64,000 bases of DNA from Butyrivibrio sp. NC2007 (GTDB lineage: Bacteria > Bacillota > Clostridia > Lachnospirales > Lachnospiraceae), in NCBI RefSeq assembly GCF_000421405.1, contig NZ_ATWY01000001.1:1-64000 (forward strand), written 5' to 3'. Both the position numbers and the translations under genes were made by a program. The notes under the pieces were generated by a model. That model made no database searches. It was not told where the DNA came from and saw only the letters and a list, made by a program, of their open reading frames with translations. Position 1 is the stretch's first letter; every line of letters begins with the position of its first letter. This document shows positions 1 to 10,092 of this stretch, one piece after another.

Positions 1-328
<328 letters not shown>

Positions 329-372
329 AAAAAGCAAAGATTAGGGCTGTGAGAACTTGCTGAGGTATTTCA

Positions 373-426
373 CGAAGCTAGTTCGAGCGTGTTCTGGCTC
401 GTGCAAAGCACGAGAGCAGAACTTCG
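373..426 (+). other. Strong hairpin in rRNA trailer
   Basis: CGAAG (373-377) can pair with CTTCG (422-426). Inside it lies a long hairpin: TTCTG and CTCGTGC (392-404), an AAA loop, then GCACGAG and CAGAA. Position directly behind 23S suggests a role in rRNA trailer processing. That is inference; it could also be an unrelated palindromic element. Confidence 0.5.
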
Positions 427-460
427 ATGTAACAGAGATTTCAGTATTCGGTTTTGAGGG

Positions 461-484
461 TGCAATTTTTTATTGCATTTTTAA
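461..484 (+). terminator. Weak terminator-like hairpin after rRNA
   Basis: TGCAAT (461-466) pairs with ATTGCA (472-477) and is followed by a T run. The stem is only six AT-rich pairs, so this is a weak or auxiliary terminator for the rRNA transcript. Confidence 0.4.
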
Positions 485-528
485 ACGAAATACAAAATTT
501 ATAAAAAACTTATAAATCAAATCTTAAA

Positions 529-560
529 AGACGGACAACTGCCCGTCTTTTTTGTTTTTT
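529..560 (+). terminator. Rho-independent terminator of the rRNA operon
   Basis: AGACGG (529-534) pairs perfectly with CCGTCT (543-548) across an 8-nt loop, followed by a nearly unbroken T tract to 560. It separates the rRNA unit from cheV. Confidence 0.8.
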
Positions 561-667
561 TGTATTTATTTGTAAAAAATTATGATATACTTAATGAGGA
601 TATTTAAATAATTTTCAATCGGTTTTATGTTAGTTTTTAACTTAAATTTCTTACGTGAGGTGAGCGA

Positions 668-1570
668 ATGGAATCAAAAATCCTGCTTGAAAGCGGCAAC
701 AACGAGTTAGAAGTACTTGAGTTTAAAATCGATGATCACTGCTACGGTATCAACGTTGCAAAGATTAAAGAGATTATTGTTTATCAGGAAGTGACGCCTG
801 TACCCAACGCCCACCCTAGTATAGAAGGTATATTTATGCCTCGTGATACTATGATCACGGCTATCGATCTTAGAAACTGCTTGCAGCGCGGCGCTTCTAA
901 GGCTGGCGGATTATTCATTATCACAAACTTCAACAAACTTGATATTGCGTTCCATGTTGATTCTGTAGTTGGTATCCACAGAGTATCATGGGCTGATATT
1001 ATTAAGCCTAATGCTACAATTTCAAAGGCTGAAGAGAGTATTTCAACAGGTATCATCAAGTTTGAGAATCAGCTGATCATTATCCTCGATTTTGAGAAGA
1101 TCGTATCTGATATCAATCCTAATACCGGTCTTAATATGGATGCTCTCGGTGACATCGGATCCCGTCCTCGTAATGAGGTTCCTATTGTTCTTGCTGAGGA
1201 TTCACAGCTTCTTAATAAGCTTATCGTTGATTCCCTTAACAAGGCAGGATACAACAACGTAAGACATTTCGAAAACGGAAAGCTTGCGTATGACTATATC
1301 AAAGCTTGTAAGGACAGAAATGAGCTTGATAAGGTTAAATGTATCATAACTGATATTGAGATGCCTATCATGGATGGACACAGGCTTACAAAGCTCATTA
1401 AGAGCGATGATGCTACCAAGGATATACCTCTTATCATTTTCTCATCCCTTGTTAATGAGGAAATGCGCAGAAAGGGAGAATCCCTTGGAGCTGACAGACA
1501 GTTATCAAAACCTGAGATTGGAAATCTCGTATCTGTAATTGATGAACTAGTTAATGCAACGGATGGCTGA
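668..1570 (+). CDS. cheV: Chemotaxis coupling protein CheV (CheW domain plus response-regulator receiver)
   Basis: This 300-aa protein has a CheW-like domain (about residues 14-150) joined to a receiver domain (about 170-295). The receiver keeps the acidic pair E177/D178, the probable phosphoacceptor D229 (in ITDIEMP), S259/S260 and the conserved K281 (LSKPE). CheV couples chemoreceptors to CheA and adapts signalling through phosphorylation of its receiver. GAGGTGAG precedes the ATG at good spacing. It is monocistronic here: terminators stand on both sides and no other che or fla gene is adjacent. Its presence implies a motile or at least chemotactic host. Confidence 0.93.
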   Translation: MESKILLESGNNELEVLEFKIDDHCYGINVAKIKEIIVYQEVTPVPNAHPSIEGIFMPRDTMITAIDLRNCLQRGASKAGGLFIITNFNKLDIAFHVDSVVGIHRVSWADIIKPNATISKAEESISTGIIKFENQLIIILDFEKIVSDINPNTGLNMDALGDIGSRPRNEVPIVLAEDSQLLNKLIVDSLNKAGYNNVRHFENGKLAYDYIKACKDRNELDKVKCIITDIEMPIMDGHRLTKLIKSDDATKDIPLIIFSSLVNEEMRRKGESLGADRQLSKPEIGNLVSVIDELVNATDG

Positions 1571-1586
1571 TATTAACTGATCCCAA

Positions 1587-1654
1587 CTCCCTTTGCTAAC
1601 TCAGTTATGAAAACATGTTTTCAATGACTGCTTTGGTAAAGGGAGATTTTTTTA
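1587..1654 (+). terminator. Terminator after cheV with nested palindrome
   Basis: CTCCCTTT (1587-1594) pairs with AAAGGGAG (1638-1645) and is followed by a T run. The long loop holds a second inverted repeat centred on GAAAACATGTTTTC. It closes the cheV transcript. Confidence 0.7.
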
Positions 1655-1672
1655 TTAAACGGGGTAATGATT

Positions 1673-2491
1673 ATGGAAAAGAGCCTGTCTGAATATATAA
1701 ACGAAAGCGATATGCTTGTTATTGGAATCGGCAGTGAATGGGACTGGATAAAAAAGGGTATTAAGAAAGACCTGCGATACCAGGAACTGCGTAAATACTG
1801 CGATGAAAAAGAAAACGCCTGGCTTTGGCCAATAGTTGAGTTTGAGTATGGCTATTACAATAATGATGAGAGAATAGACGAAGCTTATAAAGGCCTTAGA
1901 AAATTAGTAGGGCAAAAGAGCTATTTCCTTGTTTCTGATATTTTTATTCAGGACGCTTTTTTAAATGGCTTTGAAGAAGAAAATTGTGTTTATCCATGCG
2001 GTAATTACAGATATCTTCAGAGCAATGACCCTGAGGAAGAACTGATAGAAGTTACAAAATCAGAAGATTTTCAGGGGTTAGTAAGCAGGATACATAAGAT
2101 AATTACTGAGAAAAATGGCAAACTCGGAGAGGAAGCAACCTTTTATAAACCATTTTTTGACGGAAAATTATTATATCTTAACCAAAAACGCGAAGAATAT
2201 AGTAAAATTAAATATAACGAGAGAGCTTATTTATATTATTGGGATAAGTATCAACAATATCTTTCAAGTACCCTGGGTAAAAACCTGCTGATTCTTGAGC
2301 TGGGTGTTTCCCTGGATTATCCCACTGTTATAAGATGGCCTTTTGAGAAGGTTACTTTTATAAATAAGAAGGCTCACCTTATCAGAGTACACGAAAAGCT
2401 GTTTCATCATACCCCCGAAATAAAAGTAAAAACCGATTCTATACAGATGAATTCGGTTAATTATATTTTGCAGGAGAGTGAAGGGCTATGA
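1673..2491 (+). CDS. Divergent Sir2-like protein, function unknown
   Basis: About 272 aa. The N-terminal MLVIGIGSEW and the later LILELGVSLDYPTVIRWPFEK resemble the glycine-rich and core motifs of Sir2-type NAD-binding proteins seen in Clostridia. I see no zinc-binding Cys quartet: YPCG is the only Cys-Gly element. A deacetylase activity is therefore doubtful and the assignment is inference. Two in-frame ATGs exist at 1667 and 1673. The GGGG ribosome site at 1661-1664 is only 2 nt from the first but 8 nt from the second, so 1673 is preferred. The stop overlaps the next gene by 4 nt (ATGA), indicating translational coupling. Confidence 0.55.
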   Translation: MEKSLSEYINESDMLVIGIGSEWDWIKKGIKKDLRYQELRKYCDEKENAWLWPIVEFEYGYYNNDERIDEAYKGLRKLVGQKSYFLVSDIFIQDAFLNGFEEENCVYPCGNYRYLQSNDPEEELIEVTKSEDFQGLVSRIHKIITEKNGKLGEEATFYKPFFDGKLLYLNQKREEYSKIKYNERAYLYYWDKYQQYLSSTLGKNLLILELGVSLDYPTVIRWPFEKVTFINKKAHLIRVHEKLFHHTPEIKVKTDSIQMNSVNYILQESEGL

Positions 2492-4812
2492 ATTCGAACA
2501 ACGAGGAGTATCTCGACAGTTTACTGAATTCCGCTCAAAAATCGAATAGCAACAACCCTCAGTCTGCACTCAGCAGAATGTCCTCTATGCGTAATTCCTC
2601 CGGTTCACCAAGTGGATCAGGGGATATTGGCGCGCTTGTAAATAATTCAAATGGCAATAAAGATCTGGATGAGATCGGAAGTCTCCTCAGTAAGCTTGAT
2701 GCTGATGAGATTGTAGATGACAGGATGGCAGATCTTATAGATGATATTGAATCTCCTACAGATCCGGCTGTTCCGGTGTTCAGAGTTGGCGCAGATCCCA
2801 CAAGTGATGACGTAAGAGACCCTGAGGAAATAGCCCTTGATGAAGCTATTGCCGATGCCGAGAGAATGGATGCAGAGATCCAGAGCGGCAAATTTGACGG
2901 AATGCCGGCTAACACAGGGGCACCTCTTGTTGATACCACGGAGGGCGACGACGCTCTTTTAGAAATGGCTCCGGAGGTTTCGCTTCCGGAGGATAATCAG
3001 GTTATTTTGGAAAAAGACGGAAGTTCTGACGCTGATCAGACTCCTGAAGAGATTCTGACAGATCTTTTGGATGATATGCCTGACGGATCGCTGACGAATC
3101 CTGGCGAAGAGGATATGCAGGACAGTCTCAGCGAAGTCCTCGATAATATGAAGGAAGAGGGCGAGGATGAAGCTGGGCAGCCGGAGGCAAATCCGGAAGA
3201 ATTAAATGTAGATAACCTTTCACTTGATGATCTTGAAAACGCTATGGATGAGATGGTCGGCGCTGATGCTGAGGCACAAGAGCCTGCTGCAGATGTAGGG
3301 AGTGCGCCGGAAGAGCCAAAAGATGAATTAGATGATATAGATCTTTCAGGATTTACTTTGGATGGAGGAGAGCCTGAGGAGCATAATCTTGAGGCAGCAC
3401 CTGAAGCTGCCCCAGAAGAAGCTGATGCACCACCCATAGAAATCGACCTAAATTCATTTTTGGAATCACCCGATGATGCAGGCAGTGATGAAAAGAGCGC
3501 AGAAGCACCTGCAGCTGATGCACCTGCTGAAGATAGCGGTGATGTTTCCCTGGATTCTATATCTGAGGATGACTTTAATCTGGAAACCTTAGAGGCCAGC
3601 CTTGATAATCTTCTTGGGGCTGATGAAGGAGATACAAGCGCTACTGATGGTGAAGTAGCAGCACTTGCTGAAGTTGCGAAATCCAACGCCGCTGCCGGCG
3701 AGGAATCAGGCGGTGAAGAAGTATCCATGCAGGATCTTGATGCTCTTATGAACTCTCTCGCAAATGATGAGATTGAGGACATAGAGAGCACAGCTGCCAA
3801 GGACGAAGAGACAGGACATGCAGAGGAATCTGAGATTCCTAAGGAAGATATACTTGATGCGCTGACAGAGGATGGCTTTGGTGATGAAGGAGCAGGAGAG
3901 CCGTCTCTTGAAGAACTTGCATCAATACCCGAGAGGAGCAAGGAAGACTCCGGAGAAGAGGATGAAAAGCCCTCAAAAGGTAAGAAAAAGAAAGAAAAGA
4001 AGGGCGATAAAGGCGATAAAGAAAAGAAGCCCGGATTTTTTGCAAGACTGTTGCAGGCTCTGACTAAAGAGGATGAAGAACCAGAGAATGAGGGTCTTGC
4101 AAGCCTGACTGAGGAAAACCAGCAGGTTCTTGATGAGCTTGGCGAAGGCGGAGCTCCAAAGGGCAAGAAAAAGAAAGAAAAGAAGGAAAAGAAGCCCAAA
4201 GAGAAGAAGCCAAAGAAGGAAAAGCCACCGAAGGAAAAGAAGCCTCCGAAGCCCAAGAAGGAGAAAAAGCCAAAACCTCCTAAGGAACCCGGAGCGCCTG
4301 AAAAGGCTATTTCACCTAAGAAGATCGCTATTTCCGGAATATTTGCAGCCAGCCTTGGTATTCTGATCATGATACCTGCTCTTGTTCTTCCTGACAGGAT
4401 TGCTTCAGAGAGAGCAGAGACAGCGTATACCCACAGAGAATATACCACAGCCTACAAGATGCTCTACGGAAAAGATATGACGGAGAAGGAGACTGTTATC
4501 TATGAGCAGTCGAGAGTTCTTGCCTGGGCACAGAGGTATCTCGACGGATATGATAATTACACTGCAATGAATATGAAGGAAGAAGCGCTTGATATGCTTC
4601 TTATGGCCAAGAGGAATAAGGAAGTTCTTTTAGCGGAAGCTGAAAAGTATAGTGTTGAAATTGAAGTTAAGAGCGTGTACGATAGTATAGAATCGTTGCT
4701 TTCAGAGAGTTATGGTCTGTCAGAGGCAGACGTTGAGGAGATTAACTCGATCAAGAAGGATAGAGATTATACTATCAGGCTCATGGAGATTGTAGGAACT
4801 CTGGAGTCGTAA
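2488..4812 (+). CDS. Large acidic/basic low-complexity membrane protein, function unknown
   Basis: 774 aa. Residues 1 to about 490 are Asp/Glu-rich and probably disordered. Two strongly basic clusters follow (about 497-515 and 557-605, KKKKEKK and PKKEK runs). One membrane segment comes next (about 612-634, GIFAASLGILIMIPALVL), then a helical C-terminal domain of about 140 aa with TPR-like character. With no signal peptide, the charged part should be cytosolic and the C-terminus outside, by the positive-inside rule. The gene is coupled to the Sir2-like gene by a 4-nt overlap. I recognise no family. The long open frame on the opposite strand is a by-product of the skewed composition. Confidence 0.75.
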   Translation: MNSNNEEYLDSLLNSAQKSNSNNPQSALSRMSSMRNSSGSPSGSGDIGALVNNSNGNKDLDEIGSLLSKLDADEIVDDRMADLIDDIESPTDPAVPVFRVGADPTSDDVRDPEEIALDEAIADAERMDAEIQSGKFDGMPANTGAPLVDTTEGDDALLEMAPEVSLPEDNQVILEKDGSSDADQTPEEILTDLLDDMPDGSLTNPGEEDMQDSLSEVLDNMKEEGEDEAGQPEANPEELNVDNLSLDDLENAMDEMVGADAEAQEPAADVGSAPEEPKDELDDIDLSGFTLDGGEPEEHNLEAAPEAAPEEADAPPIEIDLNSFLESPDDAGSDEKSAEAPAADAPAEDSGDVSLDSISEDDFNLETLEASLDNLLGADEGDTSATDGEVAALAEVAKSNAAAGEESGGEEVSMQDLDALMNSLANDEIEDIESTAAKDEETGHAEESEIPKEDILDALTEDGFGDEGAGEPSLEELASIPERSKEDSGEEDEKPSKGKKKKEKKGDKGDKEKKPGFFARLLQALTKEDEEPENEGLASLTEENQQVLDELGEGGAPKGKKKKEKKEKKPKEKKPKKEKPPKEKKPPKPKKEKKPKPPKEPGAPEKAISPKKIAISGIFAASLGILIMIPALVLPDRIASERAETAYTHREYTTAYKMLYGKDMTEKETVIYEQSRVLAWAQRYLDGYDNYTAMNMKEEALDMLLMAKRNKEVLLAEAEKYSVEIEVKSVYDSIESLLSESYGLSEADVEEINSIKKDRDYTIRLMEIVGTLES

Positions 4813-4854
4813 CTGCTTTGAGGCATCGATACCTGGGAAGGGAGAAGATGCCAA

Positions 4855-5472
4855 GTGGTAGCAATTATCGACTATGATGCAGGAAATATAAAGAGTGTGG
4901 AGAAGGCCTTTGAGTATCTTGGGGCTGACACAGAAGTTACCAGAGATTCTGAAACTATCTTCAGAGCAGACCATGTTGTTCTTCCGGGAGTTGGTGCGTT
5001 TGGCGATGCCATGGACCGGATCAGGGAGTATGGTCTTGAGAACATAATAAATGAAGTTGTAAAAAAGGAAGTACCCTTTTTGGGAATATGCCTGGGTCAG
5101 CAGCTTTTATTCGAGTCCAGTAAGGAGTCGGAGGGAGCTCGTGGCCTGGGCATTTTGCGTGGTGAGATAATAGATATTCCGGATAAGGATGATAAGGGAA
5201 ACTTATACAAGATTCCGCAGATAGGCTGGAATAATCTTAAGATCACAGAAGGCGCAAGGCTCTTTAAGGGAATAACAGGTGAACCTTATGTATATTTTGT
5301 TCACTCATATTATCTAAAGGCTGCAGACAGGTCTATTGTAGCAGCAACTACGGATTATTCGGTAACAATAGATGCCTCGGTAGAGTGCGGTAATGTATTT
5401 GCCTGCCAGTTCCATCCCGAGAAGAGCGCAGACGTAGGAATGCAGATACTGGATAACTTTTTACACATATAG
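4855..5472 (+). CDS. hisH: Imidazole glycerol phosphate synthase, glutaminase subunit HisH
   Basis: 205 aa, the normal length for a class I glutamine amidotransferase. The nucleophile C79 lies in LGICLGQQ and the His/Glu partners are H187 and E189 (FHPEKS). HisH releases ammonia from glutamine and passes it to HisF in the fifth step of histidine synthesis, which also yields AICAR for purines. The start is a GTG at 4855 behind GGGAAGGGAG. hisF follows after 11 nt. No other his gene is in the window, so the rest of the pathway must lie elsewhere. Confidence 0.95.
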   Translation: MVAIIDYDAGNIKSVEKAFEYLGADTEVTRDSETIFRADHVVLPGVGAFGDAMDRIREYGLENIINEVVKKEVPFLGICLGQQLLFESSKESEGARGLGILRGEIIDIPDKDDKGNLYKIPQIGWNNLKITEGARLFKGITGEPYVYFVHSYYLKAADRSIVAATTDYSVTIDASVECGNVFACQFHPEKSADVGMQILDNFLHI

Positions 5473-5483
5473 GAGCAAAAAGT

Positions 5484-6248
5484 ATGCTTACAAAGAGAAT
5501 CATTCCCTGCCTTGATGTAAACAATGGCAGGGTTGTAAAGGGAATAAACTTCGTAAATCTTAAGGATGCAGGAGATCCGGTATCTGTCGGTGAGGCCTAT
5601 TCAAAGGCTGGAGCCGATGAGCTGGTTTTCCTTGATATCACTGCTTCCAATGAGAGAAGAGCTACCGTAGCCGACATGGTAAGGGAAGTGGCCAAAAAGG
5701 TCTTTATCCCGTTTACCGTTGGCGGAGGAATCAGGACTGTTGACGATGTCAGGGCAATTCTTAGAGAAGGCGCCGATAAGGTAGCTGTTAACTCTGCTGC
5801 CATAGACAGACCGGAGCTTATTGCAGAGGCTGCGGAGAAGTTCGGAAGCCAGTGCGTTGTTCTTGCCATCGATGCCAAGAGGCGAGAGGACGGAAATGGC
5901 TGGAGCGTGTATAAATTCGGCGGAAGAATAGATATGGGTCTTGATGCCGTAGAATGGGCTAAAAAGGGCGTAGAGCTTGGAGCAGGCGAGATTCTTCTTA
6001 CAAGCATGGACTGCGACGGAACCAAGAACGGATATGATATAGAGCTTACAAGAGCGGTAGCAGATGCAGTTTCAGTGCCTGTTATAGCTTCCGGCGGAGC
6101 AGGAGAGCTGTCTCATTTTTATGATGCACTTACAGAAGGCGGAGCTGACGCGGCTCTTGCTGCATCTCTTTTCCATTATAAAGAGCTTGAGATCAATCAG
6201 GTAAAAGAGTACCTTGCTGGGAAAGGAGTTCCGGTCAGATGGGGATGA
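5484..6248 (+). CDS. hisF: Imidazole glycerol phosphate synthase, cyclase subunit HisF
   Basis: 254 aa TIM barrel of standard length. The catalytic aspartates D11 ([12 protein letters not shown]) and D130 (VVLAIDAKR) are both present, as are the phosphate-binding glycine loops (VGGGIRT and ASGGAGE). It uses HisH-derived ammonia to form imidazole glycerol phosphate and AICAR. AGGAGC stands before the ATG. Its 3' end overlaps ung by 10 nt. Confidence 0.96.
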   Translation: MLTKRIIPCLDVNNGRVVKGINFVNLKDAGDPVSVGEAYSKAGADELVFLDITASNERRATVADMVREVAKKVFIPFTVGGGIRTVDDVRAILREGADKVAVNSAAIDRPELIAEAAEKFGSQCVVLAIDAKRREDGNGWSVYKFGGRIDMGLDAVEWAKKGVELGAGEILLTSMDCDGTKNGYDIELTRAVADAVSVPVIASGGAGELSHFYDALTEGGADAALAASLFHYKELEINQVKEYLAGKGVPVRWG

Positions 6249-6916
6249 TAGAAGGCGACTGGCTTGAAGCAGTTGGCGGCGAGTTTAAAAAGCCGTATTA
6301 TAAGAACCTTTATGAATTTGTAAAAAACGAATACAGTACTCATGTGGTATATCCACCATCTGAGGACATATTTAATGCTCTGCATTTTACGCCTCTTAAG
6401 GACGTGAAGGTGCTGATACTTGGGCAGGATCCGTATCATGAGCCGGGGCAGGCACATGGCCTTTCATTTTCCGTGCTCCCTGGCAAGGCTGATACACCGC
6501 CGTCACTTCAGAATATTTATAAAGAGCTTAATGATGACCTCGGGTGCTATATACCCAACAACGGATATCTTAAGAAATGGGCTGATCAGGGCGTTCTTAT
6601 GCTGAACACTGTTTTGACGGTCAGAGCACATGCTGCCAATTCTCATCAGGGAAAAGGATGGGAGCAGTTTACTGACGCCATAATCCAGGCTGTTAATAAG
6701 AAAGACGAGCCTGTTGTCTATATGCTCTGGGGAAGACCTGCACAGATGAAGAGATCAATGCTCAATAACCCCAAGCACCTGGTCCTTACAGCGCCTCATC
6801 CAAGCCCTTTATCTGCCTACAGAGGATTCTTTGGCTGCAAGCATTTCAGCAAGGCTAACGAGTTCCTGAAAGCCAATGGTGTTGAGCCAATTGACTGGCA
6901 GATAGAGAATATTTAA
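6239..6916 (+). CDS. ung: Uracil-DNA glycosylase (family 1)
   Basis: 225 aa. The water-activating motif [18 protein letters not shown] carries the catalytic D64. The second motif, [16 protein letters not shown], carries H187. The enzyme removes uracil from DNA to start base-excision repair. The start at 6239 lies inside the end of hisF, 10 nt after GGAAAGGAG. A second in-frame ATG at 6245 would be too far from that site. The overlap makes it the last gene of the 1673-6916 cluster. Confidence 0.96.
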   Translation: MGMIEGDWLEAVGGEFKKPYYKNLYEFVKNEYSTHVVYPPSEDIFNALHFTPLKDVKVLILGQDPYHEPGQAHGLSFSVLPGKADTPPSLQNIYKELNDDLGCYIPNNGYLKKWADQGVLMLNTVLTVRAHAANSHQGKGWEQFTDAIIQAVNKKDEPVVYMLWGRPAQMKRSMLNNPKHLVLTAPHPSPLSAYRGFFGCKHFSKANEFLKANGVEPIDWQIENI

Positions 6917-6994
6917 GTTTACTCTTGCAATATAGCACACCAACGTGTTAAAGTTTGAGGTAAGTTTTTATTGTATGAGTACCAGGAGGATATT

Positions 6995-8284
6995 ATGAAA
7001 AAACCTTTTGTAACCCTGGAGAAAGTCCAGGAGATCGTTAAAACCTACCCGACACCTTTTCACATCTATGACGAAGAGGGCTTTACCAAGAATGCCAAGG
7101 CAGTATATGAGGCTTTTTCATGGAATAAGGGATTTAAGGAATATTTCGCAGTAAAGGCAACACCTAACCCAAGACTAATGGAGATCTTAAAGAGCCTTGG
7201 ATGCGGCTTTGACTGCTCATCAATGACAGAGCTTATGCTCAGCAATGCTATCGGAGCAGCAGGAGAGGACATCATGTTCTCATCAAACGACACTCCCCCG
7301 GAGGAGTTCGTATATGCCGATAAGCTTGGCGCAATCATAAATCTTGATGATTTCACTCACATCGATTTTCTTGAAAAGACAATTGGCAAGATCCCTGAGA
7401 CCATCTCCTGCAGATACAATCCCGGCGGAGTCTTCACCATGGCCAATCAGATCATGGATAACCCCGGAGATTCCAAGTATGGAATGACTAAGGATCAGCT
7501 CTTTGAGGCTTTCAAGATCCTCAAGGAGAAAGGTGCCAAGAGATTTGGTATTCACGCATTCCTTGCCAGCAATACAGTTACCAATGACTATTATCCTGAA
7601 CTTGCAGGACAGCTCTTTGAGCTTGCTGTAGAGCTTCAGAATAAGACAGGTGCCAAGGTGGCATTTATCAACCTCTCAGGTGGCGTAGGCGTTGCATATA
7701 AGCCTGACCAGGAGAGCAATGACATCGCTGCAATCGGAAGAGGCGTTCGCGAGCAGTTTGAAAAGATCCTTGTTCCCGCTGGAATGGGAGATGTGTCTAT
7801 CTTCACTGAGATGGGCAGATATATGATGGCTCCTTACGGCGCTCTTGTTACAAAGGCAATTCATGAGAAGCACATCTACAAGGAGTACATCGGTGTTGAT
7901 GCCTGCGCTGTAAACCTCATGAGACCTGCAATGTACGGCGCATATCACCACATCACCGTCCTTGGCAAAGAGGATGCACCTCTTGATCACGTATATGACG
8001 TAACCGGTTCACTTTGTGAGAACAATGATAAATTTGCAATTGAGAGAGCGTTACCTAAGATCGACAAGGGAGATTATCTCTTTATCCACGACACGGGAGC
8101 TCACGGATTCTCAATGGGCTACAACTACAACGGCAAGCTCAAGAGCGCAGAGCTTCTTCTTAGGAAGGACGGAAGCGTAGAGCTTATCAGAAGAGCCGAG
8201 ACTCCAAGAGATTATTTTGCTACTTTCGATGGCCTTAAGGTGTATGATAAGTTAAAAGAGATCATGGATAACGAAGGCGTTTGA
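6995..8284 (+). CDS. lysA: Diaminopimelate decarboxylase-like PLP enzyme
   Basis: 429 aa from the ATG at 6995, directly behind AGGAGGATATT; an upstream in-frame ATG at 6971 lacks a ribosome site. This is a fold-type III PLP decarboxylase. The Schiff-base lysine is K54 (YFAVKATPNP), the glycine loop is INLSGGVGV, and the C-terminal active-site Cys-Glu lies in GSLCENNDKF. The family's usual HFHIGS element reads IHAFLASN instead, which marks a LysA subgroup and leaves some doubt about the substrate. The expected reaction is meso-diaminopimelate to lysine. It overlaps or abuts the membrane-protein gene downstream. Confidence 0.85.
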   Translation: MKKPFVTLEKVQEIVKTYPTPFHIYDEEGFTKNAKAVYEAFSWNKGFKEYFAVKATPNPRLMEILKSLGCGFDCSSMTELMLSNAIGAAGEDIMFSSNDTPPEEFVYADKLGAIINLDDFTHIDFLEKTIGKIPETISCRYNPGGVFTMANQIMDNPGDSKYGMTKDQLFEAFKILKEKGAKRFGIHAFLASNTVTNDYYPELAGQLFELAVELQNKTGAKVAFINLSGGVGVAYKPDQESNDIAAIGRGVREQFEKILVPAGMGDVSIFTEMGRYMMAPYGALVTKAIHEKHIYKEYIGVDACAVNLMRPAMYGAYHHITVLGKEDAPLDHVYDVTGSLCENNDKFAIERALPKIDKGDYLFIHDTGAHGFSMGYNYNGKLKSAELLLRKDGSVELIRRAETPRDYFATFDGLKVYDKLKEIMDNEGV

Positions 8285-8289
8285 AATTT

Positions 8290-10092
8290 ATGAAAGTGCA
8301 TTTAGAGCGCATAGAAAAAGAAATCTTTAAATATATCCCGGCACTAATGGGATGCTGGGCAATTCAGCTGCTAATGGGAATTACCGTAAGAAATCCACTT
8401 ACGGTAGTTCTTTTTGCGTGTATTTATTTCCTGAATAAATGGGTGCTTGGCTCAAAATATAAGGAAAAGCCACCTGTTTTAATGCTGTTGGGATGGGGAA
8501 TTTTGCCTACGGCTTTGTCTCTTCTTATAACGCGCCTTGTCTATAGAAGGATCACGGCGCAGTTTTCCAGTGGGATGTTTAAAGCTCTTGCTGTAATTAT
8601 CATGTGCTGCGGACTTTTTATCCTGTTTTCGCTCCTGTACATGGCTGTTAGTATGCTCCTTAAGAGAGACAAATTTGAGAAAAAGGTAGCAGAAGCTGAT
8701 GACGTAAAGTATAAGAAAGCAACCAAAGCTTTGGAGAACAAGGTTTTCCTTGTTACAGCCGCAATTTGCCTTCTGGGATATCTTCCGTATTTCTTATATG
8801 AGTTTCCCGGAATAATGACCGCCGATTCTCTGGTTCAGTATCAGCAGGTTGTGGGAATAACAGGATTCTCTAACCATCACCCGGTAATCCATACGCTTCT
8901 CATAAAGCTCTTTTACCGGATCGGTGTAATACTGACACAGGATAAGATTGCAGGGATTGCCTGCTACACGCAGTTTCAGATGGTGTTTATGTGTCTGTGT
9001 AATGCTGCTGCGGTAAGAGAGATTGTCAGGATTGAGAAGCATGTCAATTTAAAGCATGTTGTACCGGCTGTCATTTTCTTTGCTTTTGTGCCTTTTAATG
9101 CTGTATTTGCCGTGACTGTATGGAAGGATGTTCCGTTTGCAGGCCTTGCAGTTCTTTTTGGATGCCTTATTGCAGAGATGTACACCAGAAGGGATACGGG
9201 GGTTAAAGTTACTGATTATATCCTGTTTTTTGTGCTCTCTGTACTTCTGATGCTATTTAGATCCAATGCATTTTTTGCAATGATACCGTTCCTTGTAATA
9301 TTCGTAATGCTCTTTAAAAAGCAGCTTGTGCCGGTTCTGGTTACAGCGATATTGTCGATAGCAGTAGTCGTTGTCATCAAAGGACCTGTATTTGAGGCCT
9401 TCAATGTGGCAAGTCCGGACTTTACTGAGTCTCTTTCTGTGCCGCTTCAGCAGGTGGCCAGAGTCCTTGTGGAGGATGGAAATGTCTCAGATGAAGAACT
9501 TGCGCTTATCGATGCCGTAATTGACAGAACTTATGTAAAAGAGCTTTATGCAGCAAATTACGCTGATAACATAAAAGAACTCGTAAGGGCCGGACATCCG
9601 GAGGTTCTGGAAGCAAATAAAGGTCAGTATTTTGGGCTCTGGTTTAAGCTTTTTTTAAAGAATCCGGGGTTGTACGTAAAGGCCTGGTATGACTTAACCG
9701 GCGGCTATATATATCCTGATGTGGCCTACAGCGTAGGAGATGTGGACGGAATCATGTCTAACGATATGGGACTCTATGCAAGCCCTATTATCGGTGGAAG
9801 GTTTATCAAGGTAAAAGAGATCCTTCTTAAACTCGGGGATTTCATGCCTATATATGGAATGTTATTCAGCATTGGTGCATATTTTTGGGGACTTCTGATA
9901 ACACTTATTGTAGCTGTAAGGAAGAAGAGGAACATCACGCTTCATATACTGATGCTCCTTATTGTGGCTACACTTCTTATTGCATCGCCTGTGGTGGACT
10001 TCAGATATGGATATGCATACGTGCTTACTATGCCCATTTGGACAGTGCTAGCGCTTTTTGGAAAAAACAAGGAGAGTGAAGAAAAGTTATGA
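8290..10092 (+). CDS. Multi-pass membrane protein resembling GT-C / DUF6020 proteins
   Basis: About 600 aa with some 12 hydrophobic segments. The loop after an early helix, PGIMTADSLVQYQQ followed by SNHHPVIHT, resembles the acidic first extracytosolic loop of GT-C glycosyltransferases, so I place it with DUF6020-type proteins. Donor and acceptor are unknown. The start is uncertain: ATG 8290 is used here, but a TTG at 8281 overlapping the lysA stop is possible, and neither has a strong ribosome site. The 3' end overlaps the Xer-like gene by 4 nt. Translation of lysA, this gene and the recombinase is probably coupled. Confidence 0.65.
   Translation: MKVHLERIEKEIFKYIPALMGCWAIQLLMGITVRNPLTVVLFACIYFLNKWVLGSKYKEKPPVLMLLGWGILPTALSLLITRLVYRRITAQFSSGMFKALAVIIMCCGLFILFSLLYMAVSMLLKRDKFEKKVAEADDVKYKKATKALENKVFLVTAAICLLGYLPYFLYEFPGIMTADSLVQYQQVVGITGFSNHHPVIHTLLIKLFYRIGVILTQDKIAGIACYTQFQMVFMCLCNAAAVREIVRIEKHVNLKHVVPAVIFFAFVPFNAVFAVTVWKDVPFAGLAVLFGCLIAEMYTRRDTGVKVTDYILFFVLSVLLMLFRSNAFFAMIPFLVIFVMLFKKQLVPVLVTAILSIAVVVVIKGPVFEAFNVASPDFTESLSVPLQQVARVLVEDGNVSDEELALIDAVIDRTYVKELYAANYADNIKELVRAGHPEVLEANKGQYFGLWFKLFLKNPGLYVKAWYDLTGGYIYPDVAYSVGDVDGIMSNDMGLYASPIIGGRFIKVKEILLKLGDFMPIYGMLFSIGAYFWGLLITLIVAVRKKRNITLHILMLLIVATLLIASPVVDFRYGYAYVLTMPIWTVLALFGKNKESEEKL

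Larger units (their letters stand above)
329..667 (+). other. Post-23S spacer without 5S or tRNA
   Basis: This 339-nt stretch holds no gene that I can recognise: no 5S rRNA, tRNA or ORF. It contains a branched hairpin at 373-426 and two terminator-like hairpins at 461-484 and 529-560. An AT-rich leader then runs to cheV. The rRNA operon therefore appears to end with 23S here. Confidence 0.6.

Noticed and set aside
329..667. 5S rRNA or tRNA behind 23S
   Set aside because: No 5S core, no tRNA T-loop (GTTCGAATC-like) in a proper cloverleaf; GTTCGAGCG at 381-389 lacks the surrounding tRNA arms.
3979..4310. Possible tandem DNA repeat in AAG-rich segment
   Set aside because: The Lys/Pro-rich stretch is low complexity but not a regular repeat unit, so it is described as part of the protein.
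3036..4448. 470-codon open frame on the minus strand
   Set aside because: It is the complement of the Asp/Glu- and Lys-rich gene at 2488-4812. It is Ser/Phe-rich without motifs or a ribosome site, a usual shadow of skewed composition.
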